A DNA stretch of 64,000 nt from Amoebidium appalachense. Taxonomy: Eukaryota > Ichthyosporea. Of the stretch, positions 1-21,157 are shown piece after piece (position 1 is the stretch's first letter; each line of letters starts with the position of its first letter). A program made the position numbers and the translations under genes. The stretch is from NCBI GenBank assembly GCA_963693365.1, contig CAVNZM010000017.1, positions 2,480,001-2,544,000 of the forward strand. Reading direction: 5' to 3'. Below the pieces are notes generated by a model. It was not told where the DNA came from, did no database searches, and was given only the letters and a program-made list of their open reading frames with translations.

Positions 1-93
1 CTAATTGGACAAAAACACGATCCGATGGCGGAAAATCAGGAGGGAACGGTTTGATCCCCTAGCGACATACAAAGGGCTGTTAGGCCTCTATAG

Positions 94-130
<37 letters not shown>

Positions 131-362
131 CCCCCACATTTAGCGCCCAGACATACATCGAATTATGGTTATTGGGTTTGTGTTTTTTATTTTGGGGAAA
201 ATTATCAAAAACTGTGTTTTTAGCGGTTTGTGTGCACGATCCCCCTTTACCTAGGGGCCTCTGTTGTACGGACATACGTTAGTGCAAACACACACCTATT
301 TCCTTTTCGTCTTGATGCATTCAACACACTAAACTTACACTTGATACTATCACACATTACAG
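1..362. other. Left flank, probably intron of the kinase gene
   Basis: No coding exon can be supported here. The stretch holds a run of 33 G (95-127) and ordinary sequence. A short frame opens with ATG at 25 but stops after nine codons. The last 45 bases look like an intron end, with ACACTAAAC as a plausible branch site and ACATTACAG as acceptor of the exon starting at 363. Confidence 0.5.
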
Positions 363-623
363 CCATCACGAACAGGGACAGCTTCATCCAATTCACTATC
401 TCTGGATAACGACCTAAACCCAACGGCAACTGGTTTAATTGCCACAACAGCCAATGGAGTCACGGCGTTAAAAGACGGCCAAACGGCCGGGGGAACGGTT
501 ACGGCAGCCACGGCATCTGTTTCGACCACCCTGTTAAGCTCGAGGAATATGGGGAGGGAGGACATGCAGGGTGTGCTGCGAAGGGTGAGTGTCTGTGCAT
601 GTGTGTGCGTTTGAGTGTGTGTG

Positions 624-662
<39 letters not shown>

Positions 663-1003
663 TGGGTGCGTGGGTGAATGGATGGGTGGGGGGGGGGGGA
701 GGTGTGTGGCTGTGTGTGCTTTTGCTTGTGCTTGTTTGTATATCAAGTGCCAGTAAGAGGTAGGGGGGGGGGGGGGGAGGGGGGGGGATTGGACCTCTGC
801 CTATAAAATGTTTCCTTACATTGCGTGATTGGAGATGTTGGTGGGGGAATTTCGCTGCTCTGATAATGAAGCGTAGCTAAGACACCAACAGAAACGTATG
901 TGTGCCATGGTGCTCATGGGGCATTCTTTATTACACTATTCCTTTTTCTTTTTTTTCTTTTTTTTTTTTTTTTTTTTTCCCTTTCTTTTTTCCTTTTTCC
1001 CTT

Positions 1004-1050
<47 letters not shown>

Positions 1051-1073
1051 AAAAAAAAAACAACAACAACAAC

Positions 1074-1121
<48 letters not shown>

Positions 1122-3161
1122 CCTTACATTTCTTGCACCAGAATGGCTTCCGTAACTTGCACTAATGCTAGTGCACGGCTCACTGCATTCGTGGTTTGTC
1201 TCATTTTGATGTTCTCAGCGCTGTTGCTCTTCCGTAACTTGCAGTAATGCTAGTGCACGGCTCACTGCATTCGTGGTTTGTCTCATTTTGATGTTCTCAG
1301 CGCTGTTGCTAATAACACATTGAGTAGTATTTGATTGGGTTTGTCTTGTAAATATCGATATTTCATCCTGTCTAAATAGGGTGTTCGACACAGCCTGACA
1401 CTCAAAAATGCCTTTGTTTACGTGTTCGTACCGCACACCATGTCTCTCTTTGTCATGCATTCTCAACTGCTGACTTGGGATACACCCACCACAGGATATA
1501 CCTTCGAATTTCGAAGATGTCGCCTCATCTCGCACCCGAATTTCATCTCAGGAGGAAGTCCTATCTCGTCAGTCGTCCCACGAAGGCACCGTCGACTCCT
1601 ATCGTCCGACTGTACCGCAAAAACGCCGCGCAGACAGCGACGAAAATACCCTCCGCCCGGCGAAACGCTTTCTCCCCATCGCTGCTCCCCAGGAATCGCC
1701 AAATGGCAGCTTAGTTAGCAACAGTAGCGGCCAATCAGGGAGCTCCGTTGATTCCCCCGGGCAGGAAAATGCCCGCTTGGCTGCGGACGGGCAGATTCTT
1801 AATGCAAACGGTGAGCCCAGGCCGGCGCTGATTTTAAAGCGACGCAGGGGTCCCTCCATACGAAGAACGGCCGCCACGCCACAAGGTGTGTCGGTGGCTG
1901 CAGGGCAAAGGACGGGATTGGCGGAAACACGGATAAACGAGAACGAAAACCCAATTTGTGCAACGCCCACGACGGAGTCGGCGGCTGCCAGTCGCATGGT
2001 AGATCCGTCAAGTCAGGCACAACGTCCGGAATTTCGGTTTGGGGCACAGCGGGAGGGTGGGTACGAGACGGGAGACCACCGGCCGGCACAAAGACGCCAT
2101 ACCGTCCCAACGGAATCGGCGGTGGGGACGGGGGAAGGGGCGGCGAGGGTACAAATGACGTCACAGCCACTAAATAGCCAATCAGGAAGCGGCATGCCTC
2201 TAGTCGGCGAATCAGCTGCGGCAAAGGTGCAGTTCATTACCCAATGGGAAGTCAAGGTTCCTGGGTCTGTACCGGCCCGTGGGTTGTCGCCGATTGAAGA
2301 GAGGTCGGCAAAGGGGGAAAGGGAAAGGACATCCAATCCTCTTCTTCCGAAATCTGCCGCGGACAGTTTAACCCTCGGTAGATTCGAGCAGGAGCCCGGG
2401 TCGCTTAACCTGGCGGCAAACAAGCAAACACAAACCCAGGTCTTACCCGAACAGCAACCAAAATTGATGGGTTTCCCAATCGACGATGGGAAAGTTTGTT
2501 CAAGGACGAACGGTGAAGGCAGGGAGGAGGTGAAACCTGCGGCACCTACCGTACCCATTTCGGAGCAACCGCCCGCGCCGCTAGTGGAAACACGACCGGT
2601 GGAAACCGGAACTTCCGCAAGGGGTATAAGGGGCCCACTTCGTTTTGTTCCCAATCGCCCCCAAAACGCACCGAATAACGAGGAGAGGCCGGCGCAGGAG
2701 GGTGGGGCTGGGGAGGGTGTGGGAAGCGACGAAAAACGTCGATTACAGGCGATTTCGCAGCATGTGCCGCGGCAGAATGAGGAGCGGGTTGGGGGGGTAG
2801 CCTCAAAACTGGCACCGGGTATGAATTTACGCGAGCTGCAGGTGGCACAGCAGCAACAGCAACAGGCGAGACGGCAACTGGATGCACAAAAACCCCCATT
2901 ACAAGAACAAAGACCCCTGCCTCAAGAAATACAGACACTGCAACCACCACAAGCACAAACACAATTACAACCGCAATCACGACCAGTACAACCGCAGCCA
3001 ACACAGGCAAACCCACCACAACAACAACCGCTAAGGCCGTCACAACCAATCCCACAACAACAACAACAACAACTTTCACAACAAAACCCACCACCACCAC
3101 CACCACCACAACAACAACCACAACAACAACAACAACAACAACAAAACCCACCACCACCACC

Positions 3162-3192
<31 letters not shown>

Positions 3193-4909
3193 AACCCACC
3201 ACCACCACCACCACCACCACAACAACAACAACAACAACAAAACCCACCACCACCACAACAACAACAACAACAAAACCCACAACAACAACAACACCAACAA
3301 CAACAACAACCAAAACCAAACCTACCACCACCATCACACCAACCACCACCACAACAACAACAACAACAACAACAACGGCAACAGCAGCAACAACAAGCAA
3401 TGACTACACAACAAGAAGAAGAGCTCATAAAACAGCGAAAACGTCAGATGCGCCGTCAACAAGAAATGCGTCAGCGGTGGTGGTCCCAAATGTCCATGGT
3501 TGCGAGGGAGATACCGGAGGGTGCGGGTGCAGCCACACAGGAGAATGGGGGCCTTGGTGTTATGGCTAGGCCCATCCCTGGGAATGTGGGGGTGCAGGTC
3601 GGCGGGAAGTGGTATCGACTGCTTGGGGTATGTGATGGTTCCAAACTCTCTCTCTCTTGCCCCCCCCTTCCCCCACCGGGGCCTTACCCCCTTTCACGGC
3701 CTTCCCTGCCTGCCATCTCAAGTTCCATTATTGTCTGCTTATCTCTATCTATTCTATCTCTTTATCGATCTGTTTGTCTCTCTCTCTATCGCTCATGTGT
3801 GCACTGTGTGTGGGTGTGTGGTGTTCGTGCATGCGTGCAGGAGTACGCCCGTGTGTGTGTGTGTGTGTGTCTGTGTGTCTGTGTGTCTGTGTCTGCGTGC
3901 ACATGCGTGTGTGAAGAGATCATACCCAACACCACTACCACCTTTTCCGCCTTCTCTTTTCAACCTTACCAATCTATTGATACTCACCTAATTGGTTGCT
4001 CATTTCTCCCATAACAGTGCTACAACGTTGCACCCCACACTCCGTACAATCATTGTCCGTACCAAACCCTGTTTATTGCATGTGATTGTGTTTCCATATA
4101 TGACAGGCACTGACAGTCTCACCTTAACAGAGGCTGGGTGAGGGTGGGTCTGCCACGGTCAGTCGGGTGATTGGTGTGCACGACGATAACCTCTATGCCC
4201 TGAAAACTGTATTGTATGTTACTCCCCCCAACCCTGCATAACCCCCCCCCCCCCCCTGATGCTGCTGTCTGAGTTGGAGCGTCGTATATACGCGGGCTAA
4301 GGGGTCGAAACTCAGACGCAATTGATGACTTGGGCCCTCCCTGAGGATGGGCTCTGCTTATGACGCATACTGTGCGCATGGCTGATGCTGCATAGTTGAA
4401 TGTTTGCCTTTGCATGTGTCCTGCACCATGCTTCTCATCGTGTATGCGTACTTCGTACTGTGTTCCGCATTCAAACCCCCCCCCCCCCCCCCCCTCCACC
4501 GGTCTTTCCCAAATAACAGATAAGAACACACAGGCACATACATAAATGCACTATGGACAGACACACGTGCATGCACACACACAAACACAGACAGCCCCCC
4601 TCCCCCCCCCCCCCCCCGGGAACCACACACACACACACACACACACACCTTCCCCCTCCCCCGCTAACCATTATGATACAACCACCACGGTGTCTTTTCG
4701 GCCTGCCACGCAATCACACACTACCAGATTCCACTTCCAAGTATTCAAATGCTCTACTCGTGCGACCGCCTGCAAATGTTTTCTTACCCAAACACCATCA
4801 TGCAACATGCAATATGAACAGAGGTCTAAAATCAATGTGTGTGAAAATGTGAGATCTTTGTTTATGTAACCATCTGATCTCCCCCCCCCCCCCCCCCCCC
4901 CCCCCCCGC

Positions 4910-4962
<53 letters not shown>

Positions 4963-5049
4963 CCCGGGGCCTCTTCATGCCCTCCTCGAGTTCGACTGCA
5001 TGCACAGAGCCACACACACACACACTCACACTCACACACATACATTCAC

Positions 5050-5085
<36 letters not shown>

Positions 5086-5203
5086 CCTGGACTGTGGGGA
5101 CATGGACAGTAGGGTGATGGCCAGCTACCGGTCTGAGATTGGCCTGCTGCAGCGCCTGCAGTCAAAGGATCGCATTGTGAGACTCTATGACTCAGAGGTG
5201 TTT

Positions 5204-5240
<37 letters not shown>

Positions 5241-5852
5241 ACCTTCTCTTCCTCTTGGCTCTAAATGGTCTTTTGTTTCGTGTCCTAGCTAGCATCCTAC
5301 TGCATATGCCCGGGGGGAGGGGGTTGGAGGGGGGGGGGGGTGTCCCTTCGCACATAGTAACACACACACATGCACATACCCACGCACACCCAAAAGATAT
5401 CATTACTCGCTTCGCCACCCGTCCCAGTCTCCGACCACGTATTTCACAAGCCCCCCCCCCCCCCCCCCTCTCTCTCTCTCTCTTTCTCCTCTCTTTCTCT
5501 CTCTTTCTCTCCTTCCCTTCCCTTCCCCCTTTCCCTCTCTCTCTCTCTCCCCCCCCCTCCCCCTCTTCCCCCTCTATTTTCCCCCATCAACACTCTATCA
5601 GTTGTCCCGCATGCTCCCAGAAAATTGTGTTCCTTTGCTCAAAAAGACAATTTTTTTCCCACAGGAGACCGGGGACTGCCTCTTTCTTGTGATGGAGTGC
5701 GGCAATGAGGATCTTAACCAGTGGATCCAGAGGAACAAGGGCACTAGGCTGCAGAACGAAAACTACCTGCGCCACTGCTGGCAGCAGGTATGTACATGGG
5801 CACAAACATGCAAACATACGCACGTACACACGTGCACACACACACACACACA

Positions 5853-5888
<36 letters not shown>

Positions 5889-6144
5889 TCCATGCACGTG
5901 TGTACACGTGTCCGTGCACATGCATCGACGCGCATGCACGTGCACATATTTTGCGGAAAAAGACACGTGCACACACGTACAGACATGCACATGAGGACAT
6001 GGCACATACACACATGCAGTACCCACCCAACAATGATGTGAGCAAAAGACACAAGGGAGTGGGAGGGGGCTGGGAGGGTTGGGTAAAGAGGGGGTAGAGA
6101 GCTTCCCAGCCTTACAACCACACACACACACACAAACACAAACA

Positions 6145-6226
<82 letters not shown>

Positions 6227-6584
6227 TGTTGGAGGCAGTCAAGACTATCCATGAGGAGCGTATTGTTCACAACGACCTCAAGCCGGCAAACTTCATCTTT
6301 GTAGGGGACTGCCTCAAACTCATAGACTTTGGCATCGCAAAGGTGTGTGTCTGCATATGGCGTTGGAAGACGGCAGGGGAACGGGGGAGGGGTTTTTTTT
6401 GGGGGGGGGGGGGGGGGGGGGGATATAGGGCATGTAGGGCGTGGAAAGGGGGTTTTTTGGGGGGGGGGGGGGGGGGGGGGGGGAGATAGGGCGTGGAAAG
6501 GGGGTTTTGGGGGGGGGGGGGGGGGGGGGCAACCTTGAATCTGTGTGTTGCATACACGGCAGATAGGAATGCAGTGGTGGAGAG

Positions 6585-6616
<32 letters not shown>

Positions 6617-6672
6617 TTTCTTTTAAGTTTCCTATGGATGCGGAGGAGATGGTGGAAATGGGAAAAGTTGTT

Positions 6673-6707
<35 letters not shown>

Positions 6708-7393
6708 GTTTTGTGACGTTCCCAAATTTTGCAAGTTGTGCTGTTGAGAAATCGTTGGTGATGTTAGCCGTTGTTTCTTTTTTAATGAGTGGGCAGAGGG
6801 GGGAGGGGGGGGGTTGCTCATCTCGGGGATTCCCACACTGCAGGCTATACAAACGGACCACACCAGTGTCTACCGTGAGGGAGAAGTATTGCTTCCCCCC
6901 CAAAAAAAATAAATAAAAAATGCACACACACACACACACAGACCACCCCACTTCTTCTCCGAAAGAGAAATGCTGAATGGGAAGGAAAGGAACACAGAGA
7001 CACAGACACACATGCAAGTCTGCTCGTCTCTCCGTTTGCTTGCCCCATTTTCTTTCTGTTCTACTACTCAATACATTTCCCTTTTTCTTGCTTACTGAAA
7101 CTGCAACAGCCTATTATGTTCCGTATCTTTGTGCAGATATGTGTTTTCTTTTCAAATATGCTATCACTCTCCAAAAAAAAAAAAACGTGCTATCAAATTC
7201 GATACTTCCCCACGGGGCGTCAAGGTAAGGCCTTGGGTTTTATGTCGTTTTGAAAAAAAAAATAAAAAAATTAAAATAAAAATGGAAGAATGAAAGAAAA
7301 GGAAAAGAGAAAGAGAAAGAGAGGATGAAAGAAGAAGAAGAAATTCAATAATAAAATCAGGAAAGCACGCTGATATGTATGAAGATATGCCCT

Positions 7394-7427
<34 letters not shown>

Positions 7428-7591
7428 TATTGGAGGCACAGCACTCACACCCATGTAACTCCCCAGAGCATCTACGGCACCTACAACTACATGTCCCCAG
7501 AGACCCTCACCGCCCAGAGGGCACCTGCCCATCGCCCAGGCCTGGACCCGAAAAAGACATACGTCAAGGTACTTTCATCCCTGCCTCTTTA

Positions 7592-7622
<31 letters not shown>

Positions 7623-7625
7623 ACA

Positions 7626-7656
<31 letters not shown>

Positions 7657-7780
7657 GCGCATTGTTACGGTCAGCACCCGCTCACCCTTCATCCCACAGC
7701 GACTTCCATTCCCCTTTCATACTATAGCAGGGTTGATGATCTGTTGGCATTGTCATACAAAGGTGTGTGGTTATGTCAGC

Positions 7781-7857
<77 letters not shown>

Positions 7858-8252
7858 AACCTCAACCTCAACCTCAAACCCCATCTTCCCTCCCTCCCTT
7901 TCTATACATCCAAACACACACACTCTCTCTCTCTCTTTCTGTTGACTAATGGGTACTCTGTGCACAGTTTGGGCCGGCCAGTGACATCTGGTCTCTGGGC
8001 TGCATCCTGCATGCCATGGTCTTTGGCTGCACACCCTTCCAGCACATACAGGACGTGCACATGGTATGTGACTGTGTGTGTGTGCTTGTGTTTGTGTACG
8101 TGTGTGTGTGGTATGTGTATGTGTGCGTGTGCCTTTGTCCGTGGTTGTGGATGTGCTCGTAAGGGGACCAGAGAAAAGAGAGAGGGAGGGAGGGAGGGCG
8201 GGGGGGGGGGGGGGGGGGGGAAGGGGGGTACATTTTTATAGAGTCTGAATTG

Positions 8253-8303
<51 letters not shown>

Positions 8304-8740
8304 GTCTGCTCCAGGTTCCCATGGTGTGTTGGAGAAAACCTGCTATCAACAGAAGCAGGAACAGGGACCTTTTTTTTTTCCCCCTATTTTTTTTTTTGGA
8401 TCGGGGCATCAGACAGGACTAAGAATGGATATACCGCACAGTCGCCATAGGCACAACGAGATAGTCGTTTAGATAGCTTCACCAGATATCCCAACAAGAT
8501 ACATAAGTACGTACGAAAATTCAACCATAGGACTTCATTTCTAACAAGATTGCCGTGGATCAGAAAATGTCTGCGGTTCTCGACCACCGTGTGCCCATCA
8601 CCATACCGCCGCACGCCAACGCCGATCTCGTGGATGTTCTGCAATCGTGCCTGCGCAGAGATCCCAAGCAGAGGCCCACCATCGATCAGCTGCTGGCCCA
8701 CCCATTCTTAAACCCACAGCAGCAGCCGGCAAGACTGCGT

Positions 8741-8807
<67 letters not shown>

Positions 8808-8875
8808 GGGGGGGGGGGTTGGGGGAGGGGGGAGGGGGGAAATGTCGACGTGTGCAGGAGTGTGATTGTGGGTGG

Positions 8876-8906
<31 letters not shown>

Positions 8907-8970
8907 ATTAACTGCTTTTATTTGTAGCATATGGATGGGTGGGTGGTGGAACCTGTGTAGTGGGGGAAGA

Positions 8971-9012
<42 letters not shown>

Positions 9013-9175
9013 ACAGGCACGAATCATGACATGGGGCAAGGGGAGAGTTATGGCAAGATGGAACTGAGGACGTGGGTTTGCAGACAAGGGAAAGGTTGTG
9101 GTTGCTGGCTGAGTAGCATGAGAGGTAATGGTCATGTCTTCTACTTGAAAACTTCTCTTTCTTCCTTTTGGGCCC

Positions 9176-9225
<50 letters not shown>

Positions 9226-10689
9226 GGGGGGGGGGATAGATTTGGGATGTATGGATGTGTCTCGAGAGGCACGATAAGAATCTACCAGAAACGCATATTA
9301 TGTCGGGATGAAAGTTGTATATATTTGAATCCGTGATTTTTGATCCCGGGTGTTTCTGATCCTAGGCATTTCTAAATCTGGTATTTTCGATCCCGGGTAT
9401 TTCGAAATCCGGTTTGTGTGGGCACTAAAAGTCTGGGCTGCACAGCCGCCACACCAACCATCGATGATGTGGACAGTGTGGTCAGGAGGTACCTCGAGTC
9501 ACAGGGCGCACACCCCCGCCATGCTGCTAAATTCTCAAAGGTGCGTACGCGGGTGTTTGGGGGGGGGGGGGGGATGTGGGTGAATGGGTGAATGTGGGTA
9601 TGCAGTGCGGAGGGGGGTTTGGGGGGGGGGGGGGGGGGGGGGGAAGGGGGATGGACGGGTATTTGGGTGGGTGTAAGTGGTTGGGTGAAGATGATGGATG
9701 GTTGTATTCGTGGGGGCGGTTGTATGGGTGGGTCTTCATGCTTCTTCCAGAAAATCATTTGGACTGGGGTGGCTTCCCAAGCCGTGAGAAGGGAGGGGGG
9801 GGGGGGGGGGGGGGGGGGGGGTATATGCCTGATATGCCTTTATAGATGCAATTGTGTGTTTGTTTTGATAGCAAAGGTATCAATATTGTTTTCTGCTGTC
9901 GATTATTAGAGACTCTTATGCTCTAATCTTCTTCTTTTGAGGCCTGAGGGACGGACTAATAGGGGAGAGGGGGAGAGGAGGGGGGGGGGGGGGGGGGGGG
10001 GGGGGTGCCACCGGGGCCCCATCATGGGGACTTATATGTACACACAAAAACACAAACACAAACATGCCGATAAGGGGGAAAGTGAGGGAACGATCTCATT
10101 TCTGGCCGAGATGTTATGAGCTAATCTTTCCAACATTTACGCCCAAACATACATGCACACACACACACACACACTGCAGTCGGTTCAGGAGTGGTTGGCA
10201 AAGTGCCTGAAGCCGCCACCGCCGCCACAAGTGAGTTTTCCCAATTTTGAGTTATTATGTGATGTGTTTCTGGATTTTGCGACGTTCGAAAGAGGCACGT
10301 TTCTGACTCGCCATCTTTGGGTGGTGGCATTGGGCAATCGGGACATGGGCAATGTATGTGCCTGTTCTTTTTTTTTTTTTTTGTGGGGGGGGGGGGGGGG
10401 GGGGGGTTGTTGTTGTTGTTGTTGTTGTTGTTGCTGTTGTGTGTGTCTGCGTGCGTGCGTGTTTTCGTGTGCGTGTGTGGGCTTGGAGGGGGGGTGGGGG
10501 GTGGGGAGAGGCTCTCTCTCTTTCTCCTTTCTCTCTCCCTCTCCCCTTCCTCTGTTGCTCCTCTCCCTGTCCCTCTCCCTAGCTGCCTATCTCCTACTGT
10601 GAGGGGTATGCGCAGGTGAATTCGCTTAGACTAGTCACTGATACTCCTCCCCCCCCCCCCCCCCCCCCCCCCCTCTCCTCCTACAGTAA
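363..10689 (+). CDS. TTK: Dual-specificity protein kinase MPS1/TTK (5' end outside window or unresolved)
   Basis: Spindle-assembly-checkpoint kinase of the MPS1/TTK family; in known members it acts at kinetochores. Exons read from splice sites and phase: 363-584, 1495-3627, 4131-4213, 5086-5197, 5665-5787, 6226-6342, 6844-6879, 7467-7568, 7968-8063, 8549-8738, 9446-9540, 10180-10230, stop at 10687-10689; about 1120 residues without the missing start. The first two exons are low-complexity, with a Gln/Pro tract (2845-3402); no TPR repeats are visible, although vertebrate TTK has them. The kinase domain runs from [10 protein letters not shown] (Gly loop) through YALK (Lys), SYRSEI (helix C Glu), [11 protein letters not shown] (hinge), [10 protein letters not shown] (catalytic loop), IDFGIAK (DFG) and YMSPE to DIWSLGC and RRDPKQR. 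The MECGN hinge and the His-x-Asp loop without Arg are typical of TTK. The join 6879/7467 fits the protein but has no GT donor. The C-terminal exon is uncertain. Confidence 0.92.
1147..1310. repeat. 82-bp perfect-spacing tandem duplication
   Basis: Two head-to-tail copies, each beginning CTTCCGTAACTTGCA (1147 and 1229), differ at about one base (C or G after TTGCA). They lie in the kinase intron before the exon at 1495. The near identity suggests a recent event. I see no coding role. Confidence 0.85.
2845..3402 (+). repeat. CAA/CCA repeat coding poly-Gln and poly-Pro in the kinase N-terminal region
   Basis: Within the exon 1495-3627, CAA/CAG runs alternate with CCA runs, giving blocks of up to 11 Gln and 8 Pro. 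The frame stays open through the array and continues into ordinary kinase-linker sequence, so it is translated. The antisense frames read as long Val, Cys or Leu/Trp runs, which are artefacts. Confidence 0.85.
4257..4477 (-). repeat. Dispersed poly(G)-linked repeat, full-length copy
   Basis: Near-identical in reverse complement to 39243-39471. Read on the minus strand it starts TTTGAATGCGGAACAC directly after a G run and contains GTACGAAGTACGC and AAGCAGAGCCCATCC. It sits in the kinase intron between exons 4131-4213 and 5086-5197. No open frame runs through it, so it looks like a non-autonomous element. Confidence 0.8.
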
Positions 10690-11374
10690 ACATCAAGGAA
10701 CTGCGAAGAGCTGGATCTTTCCTGGATGTTCCCAGCAAGACGAGTTCTGATGAGCCAACCCTTAGCAAACACGACCCTGTAACCGTTTTACACGGCATGA
10801 CAAAACATGTTGACACACGCTACCGTTTGCAGTTTGGAGTATGCTCTAGCGCTTTTGATATAGTTTAGGTTTGTTTCTCTAATTGTTTGTTTTCTGTGTT
10901 TGCAACCTTGCACATTTTTGTCCTTGTGCGCTAGCGTTGCACGGCTGTCTCTATATATCTTAGCCACTACATAGTCGGCCATTATGTTAAAAAGAAATAA
11001 CTGCGTCTAACTAATAGATGGCCCCACACCTGCGCAGAAAGGGGGGGGGGGATAGTCCTCTACAATGTAGCTAAAAAATTATAACACCTAAAACTAATTT
11101 TAGACAAGGTATGTGGCATGTATCATGATAATGTATTTACAGCTGCCGGCTATGTATATTTTCGAGCCCTTTTTTCATAGGTGCGAGTGTTTTTTCAACA
11201 CTCCTGTGCAAAGTTTCTTCTCTGGCCCAGAAACCTCCGGACCGGGTCTGAGTGTCGAATGAATGATGGATATGATTTTGCCTATTGTGTTTCTTTCTCT
11301 CCCCCCCCCCCCCCCCCCCCCCCCCAGCACACACACACACACGTGTACACAAACACAAATGCGATGAGTGCGCG
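10690..11374. other. Spacer between kinase and transporter genes
   Basis: Bases 10688-10861 are open in another frame (58 codons from AACATCAAGG to a TAG at 10867) and may be an alternative last exon of the kinase. Beyond that is AT-rich spacer, a C run (11300-11325) and a short CA tract. I see no other gene. Confidence 0.5.
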
Positions 11375-11445
11375 CTGCGCCAATGATAATGCTGGCAGCA
11401 GCGCGACCAATCAGGATCCAGGAACTATGCATGACGTCACGAAAC
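11375..11445 (+). promoter_or_regulatory. Probable promoter of the transporter gene: two CCAAT boxes and a CRE
   Basis: GCCAAT ends at 11384, ACCAATCAG covers 11406-11414, and a perfect palindromic TGACGTCA lies at 11432-11439, in a locally GC-rich, repeat-free block about 370 bp before the ATG at 11812. CCAAT boxes are known to bind NF-Y and TGACGTCA to bind CREB/ATF factors. The spacing suits a promoter; use in vivo is inference. Confidence 0.55.
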
Positions 11446-11811
11446 CTCGGGAGTTCAGCAAGGCCTCGTCTTCAAGTTCACGTTGATCCAGCGCTCCAAG
11501 CCGTGAGCTTACTTTCAAGTTTTGAGTTCGAGCGTTTCATGTATTGTGATGTTGTAGTATCATGTCACGCAAAACATCCAGGCGTAGGTTAGTGGCTCAG
11601 TTATAATCAATATTAGTCTCTTGTAACATGAACAACGGTTCTGCACTTGAGCCGAATCTGAAACCACCTGTTTTTGAGAAGATTTTAAATTTTACAGCCA
11701 GATCCATCATCACGGTCAGGATCCGGAGTAGTAATTGTGCTAGTAACAATATACTCAAGAGACTGATAAGGTTCAACAAGATTAACAACATAGTTACGAT
11801 AGCAAAAGAAC

Positions 11812-19991
<8,180 letters not shown>

Positions 19992-20555
19992 GAGAAAGAA
20001 AACAGACGATGCTGCACGTTGGCGTCAGCATTCTAAGATTTAGACTACACCAGTGGCGCAAGCACAAAAGGACACATCCTGAGCGTAGCCTAAAACATAA
20101 CAAGTTCACGCGAAATCGGAACGAATGAAGCTACACGGATGTGTAAGACTTGACAGATCGGAGTATGAATGAACTGCAGATGTATGTGTGTGTGTGCGCG
20201 CGTGTGTGTGTGTGGTGGTGGTGGGGGGGGGGGGGGGGGGGGGGATGCATGCCACCCAGGTAGTACTGACTATTGAGTGGTCGCGACTCCGATTGTGCGA
20301 ACAAGCGCATTTGTAAACTAAAGGGGAAAGTCCTTCGTGTCTGCACATAAATAACATTTATACTTACCTAAAATAGTTTTTGTGTTAACGTTGATGCCGA
20401 TGCTCCGTGCTGTCACAGTGCATGATATTATTGCGCCCCAGCTCAATGTCACGGGACTCGGTCACGCAGAGCCGACATGAACTCGTCCCCCTCCCCTCTC
20501 CCCCTCCCCCCCCCCTCCCCCCCCTTCTCCCTCCCAACACCCACCCACGCCCACG

Positions 20556-20605
<50 letters not shown>

Positions 20606-20692
20606 TCCGGGAAGGGGGAGGGGGGGGGGGGGGAGGGGGGGGGGAGTGCCTGGGATATTAATGCGGAGGGAGGGAGGGAGTGCTTTTTTTTT

Positions 20693-20736
<44 letters not shown>

Positions 20737-20987
20737 TGCATTGTACACAGATGCCAGAACACAATACGTTTAAATGATGTTTTGGGAGATTCCTCTGTAT
20801 TTCATTTGCCACCCACACGATATCCGTGGGTTTGGAAGTGCGGAAAAAGCATAGCACTTGAAGCTTTGCTGCAGGCCGTCTCGTGTAACAGTTGTGAGGT
20901 TGTCAGCCAACTTGAAGAGTGCACGTGTGCGTGTATGGTGGTGGTCCTGGTAGTGGTGGGCGGGTTGGGGTGGGTTTTTTTTTTTTT

Positions 20988-21031
<44 letters not shown>

Positions 21032-21112
21032 AGGGCTACGGTGCACCATGGCTAGCTTAGACATGTGACATGAGTATGACAAAATCGCTGAAGTTGTCAT
21101 GCACAGAGAAGC

Positions 21113-21113
<1 letters not shown>
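19992..21113. other. Intergenic stretch after the transporter gene
   Basis: Holds probable 3' untranslated sequence, GT and CA tracts (20184-20215, 20567-20602), and G runs at 20222-20244, 20701-20733 and 20999-21030, some preceded by T runs. No exon-like frame or recognised product was found. Confidence 0.5.

Positions 21114-21157
<44 letters not shown>

Noticed and set aside
25-54. ATG at 25 as the start exon of the kinase
   Set aside because: The frame stops at nine codons and no donor in the right phase was found before the stop.
2546-3428. Long antisense frames (Val-, Cys- or Leu/Trp-rich, up to 284 codons) opposite the kinase exon
   Set aside because: They are the complement of the CAA/CCA repeat; the plus-strand frame continues into a conserved kinase and explains the region.
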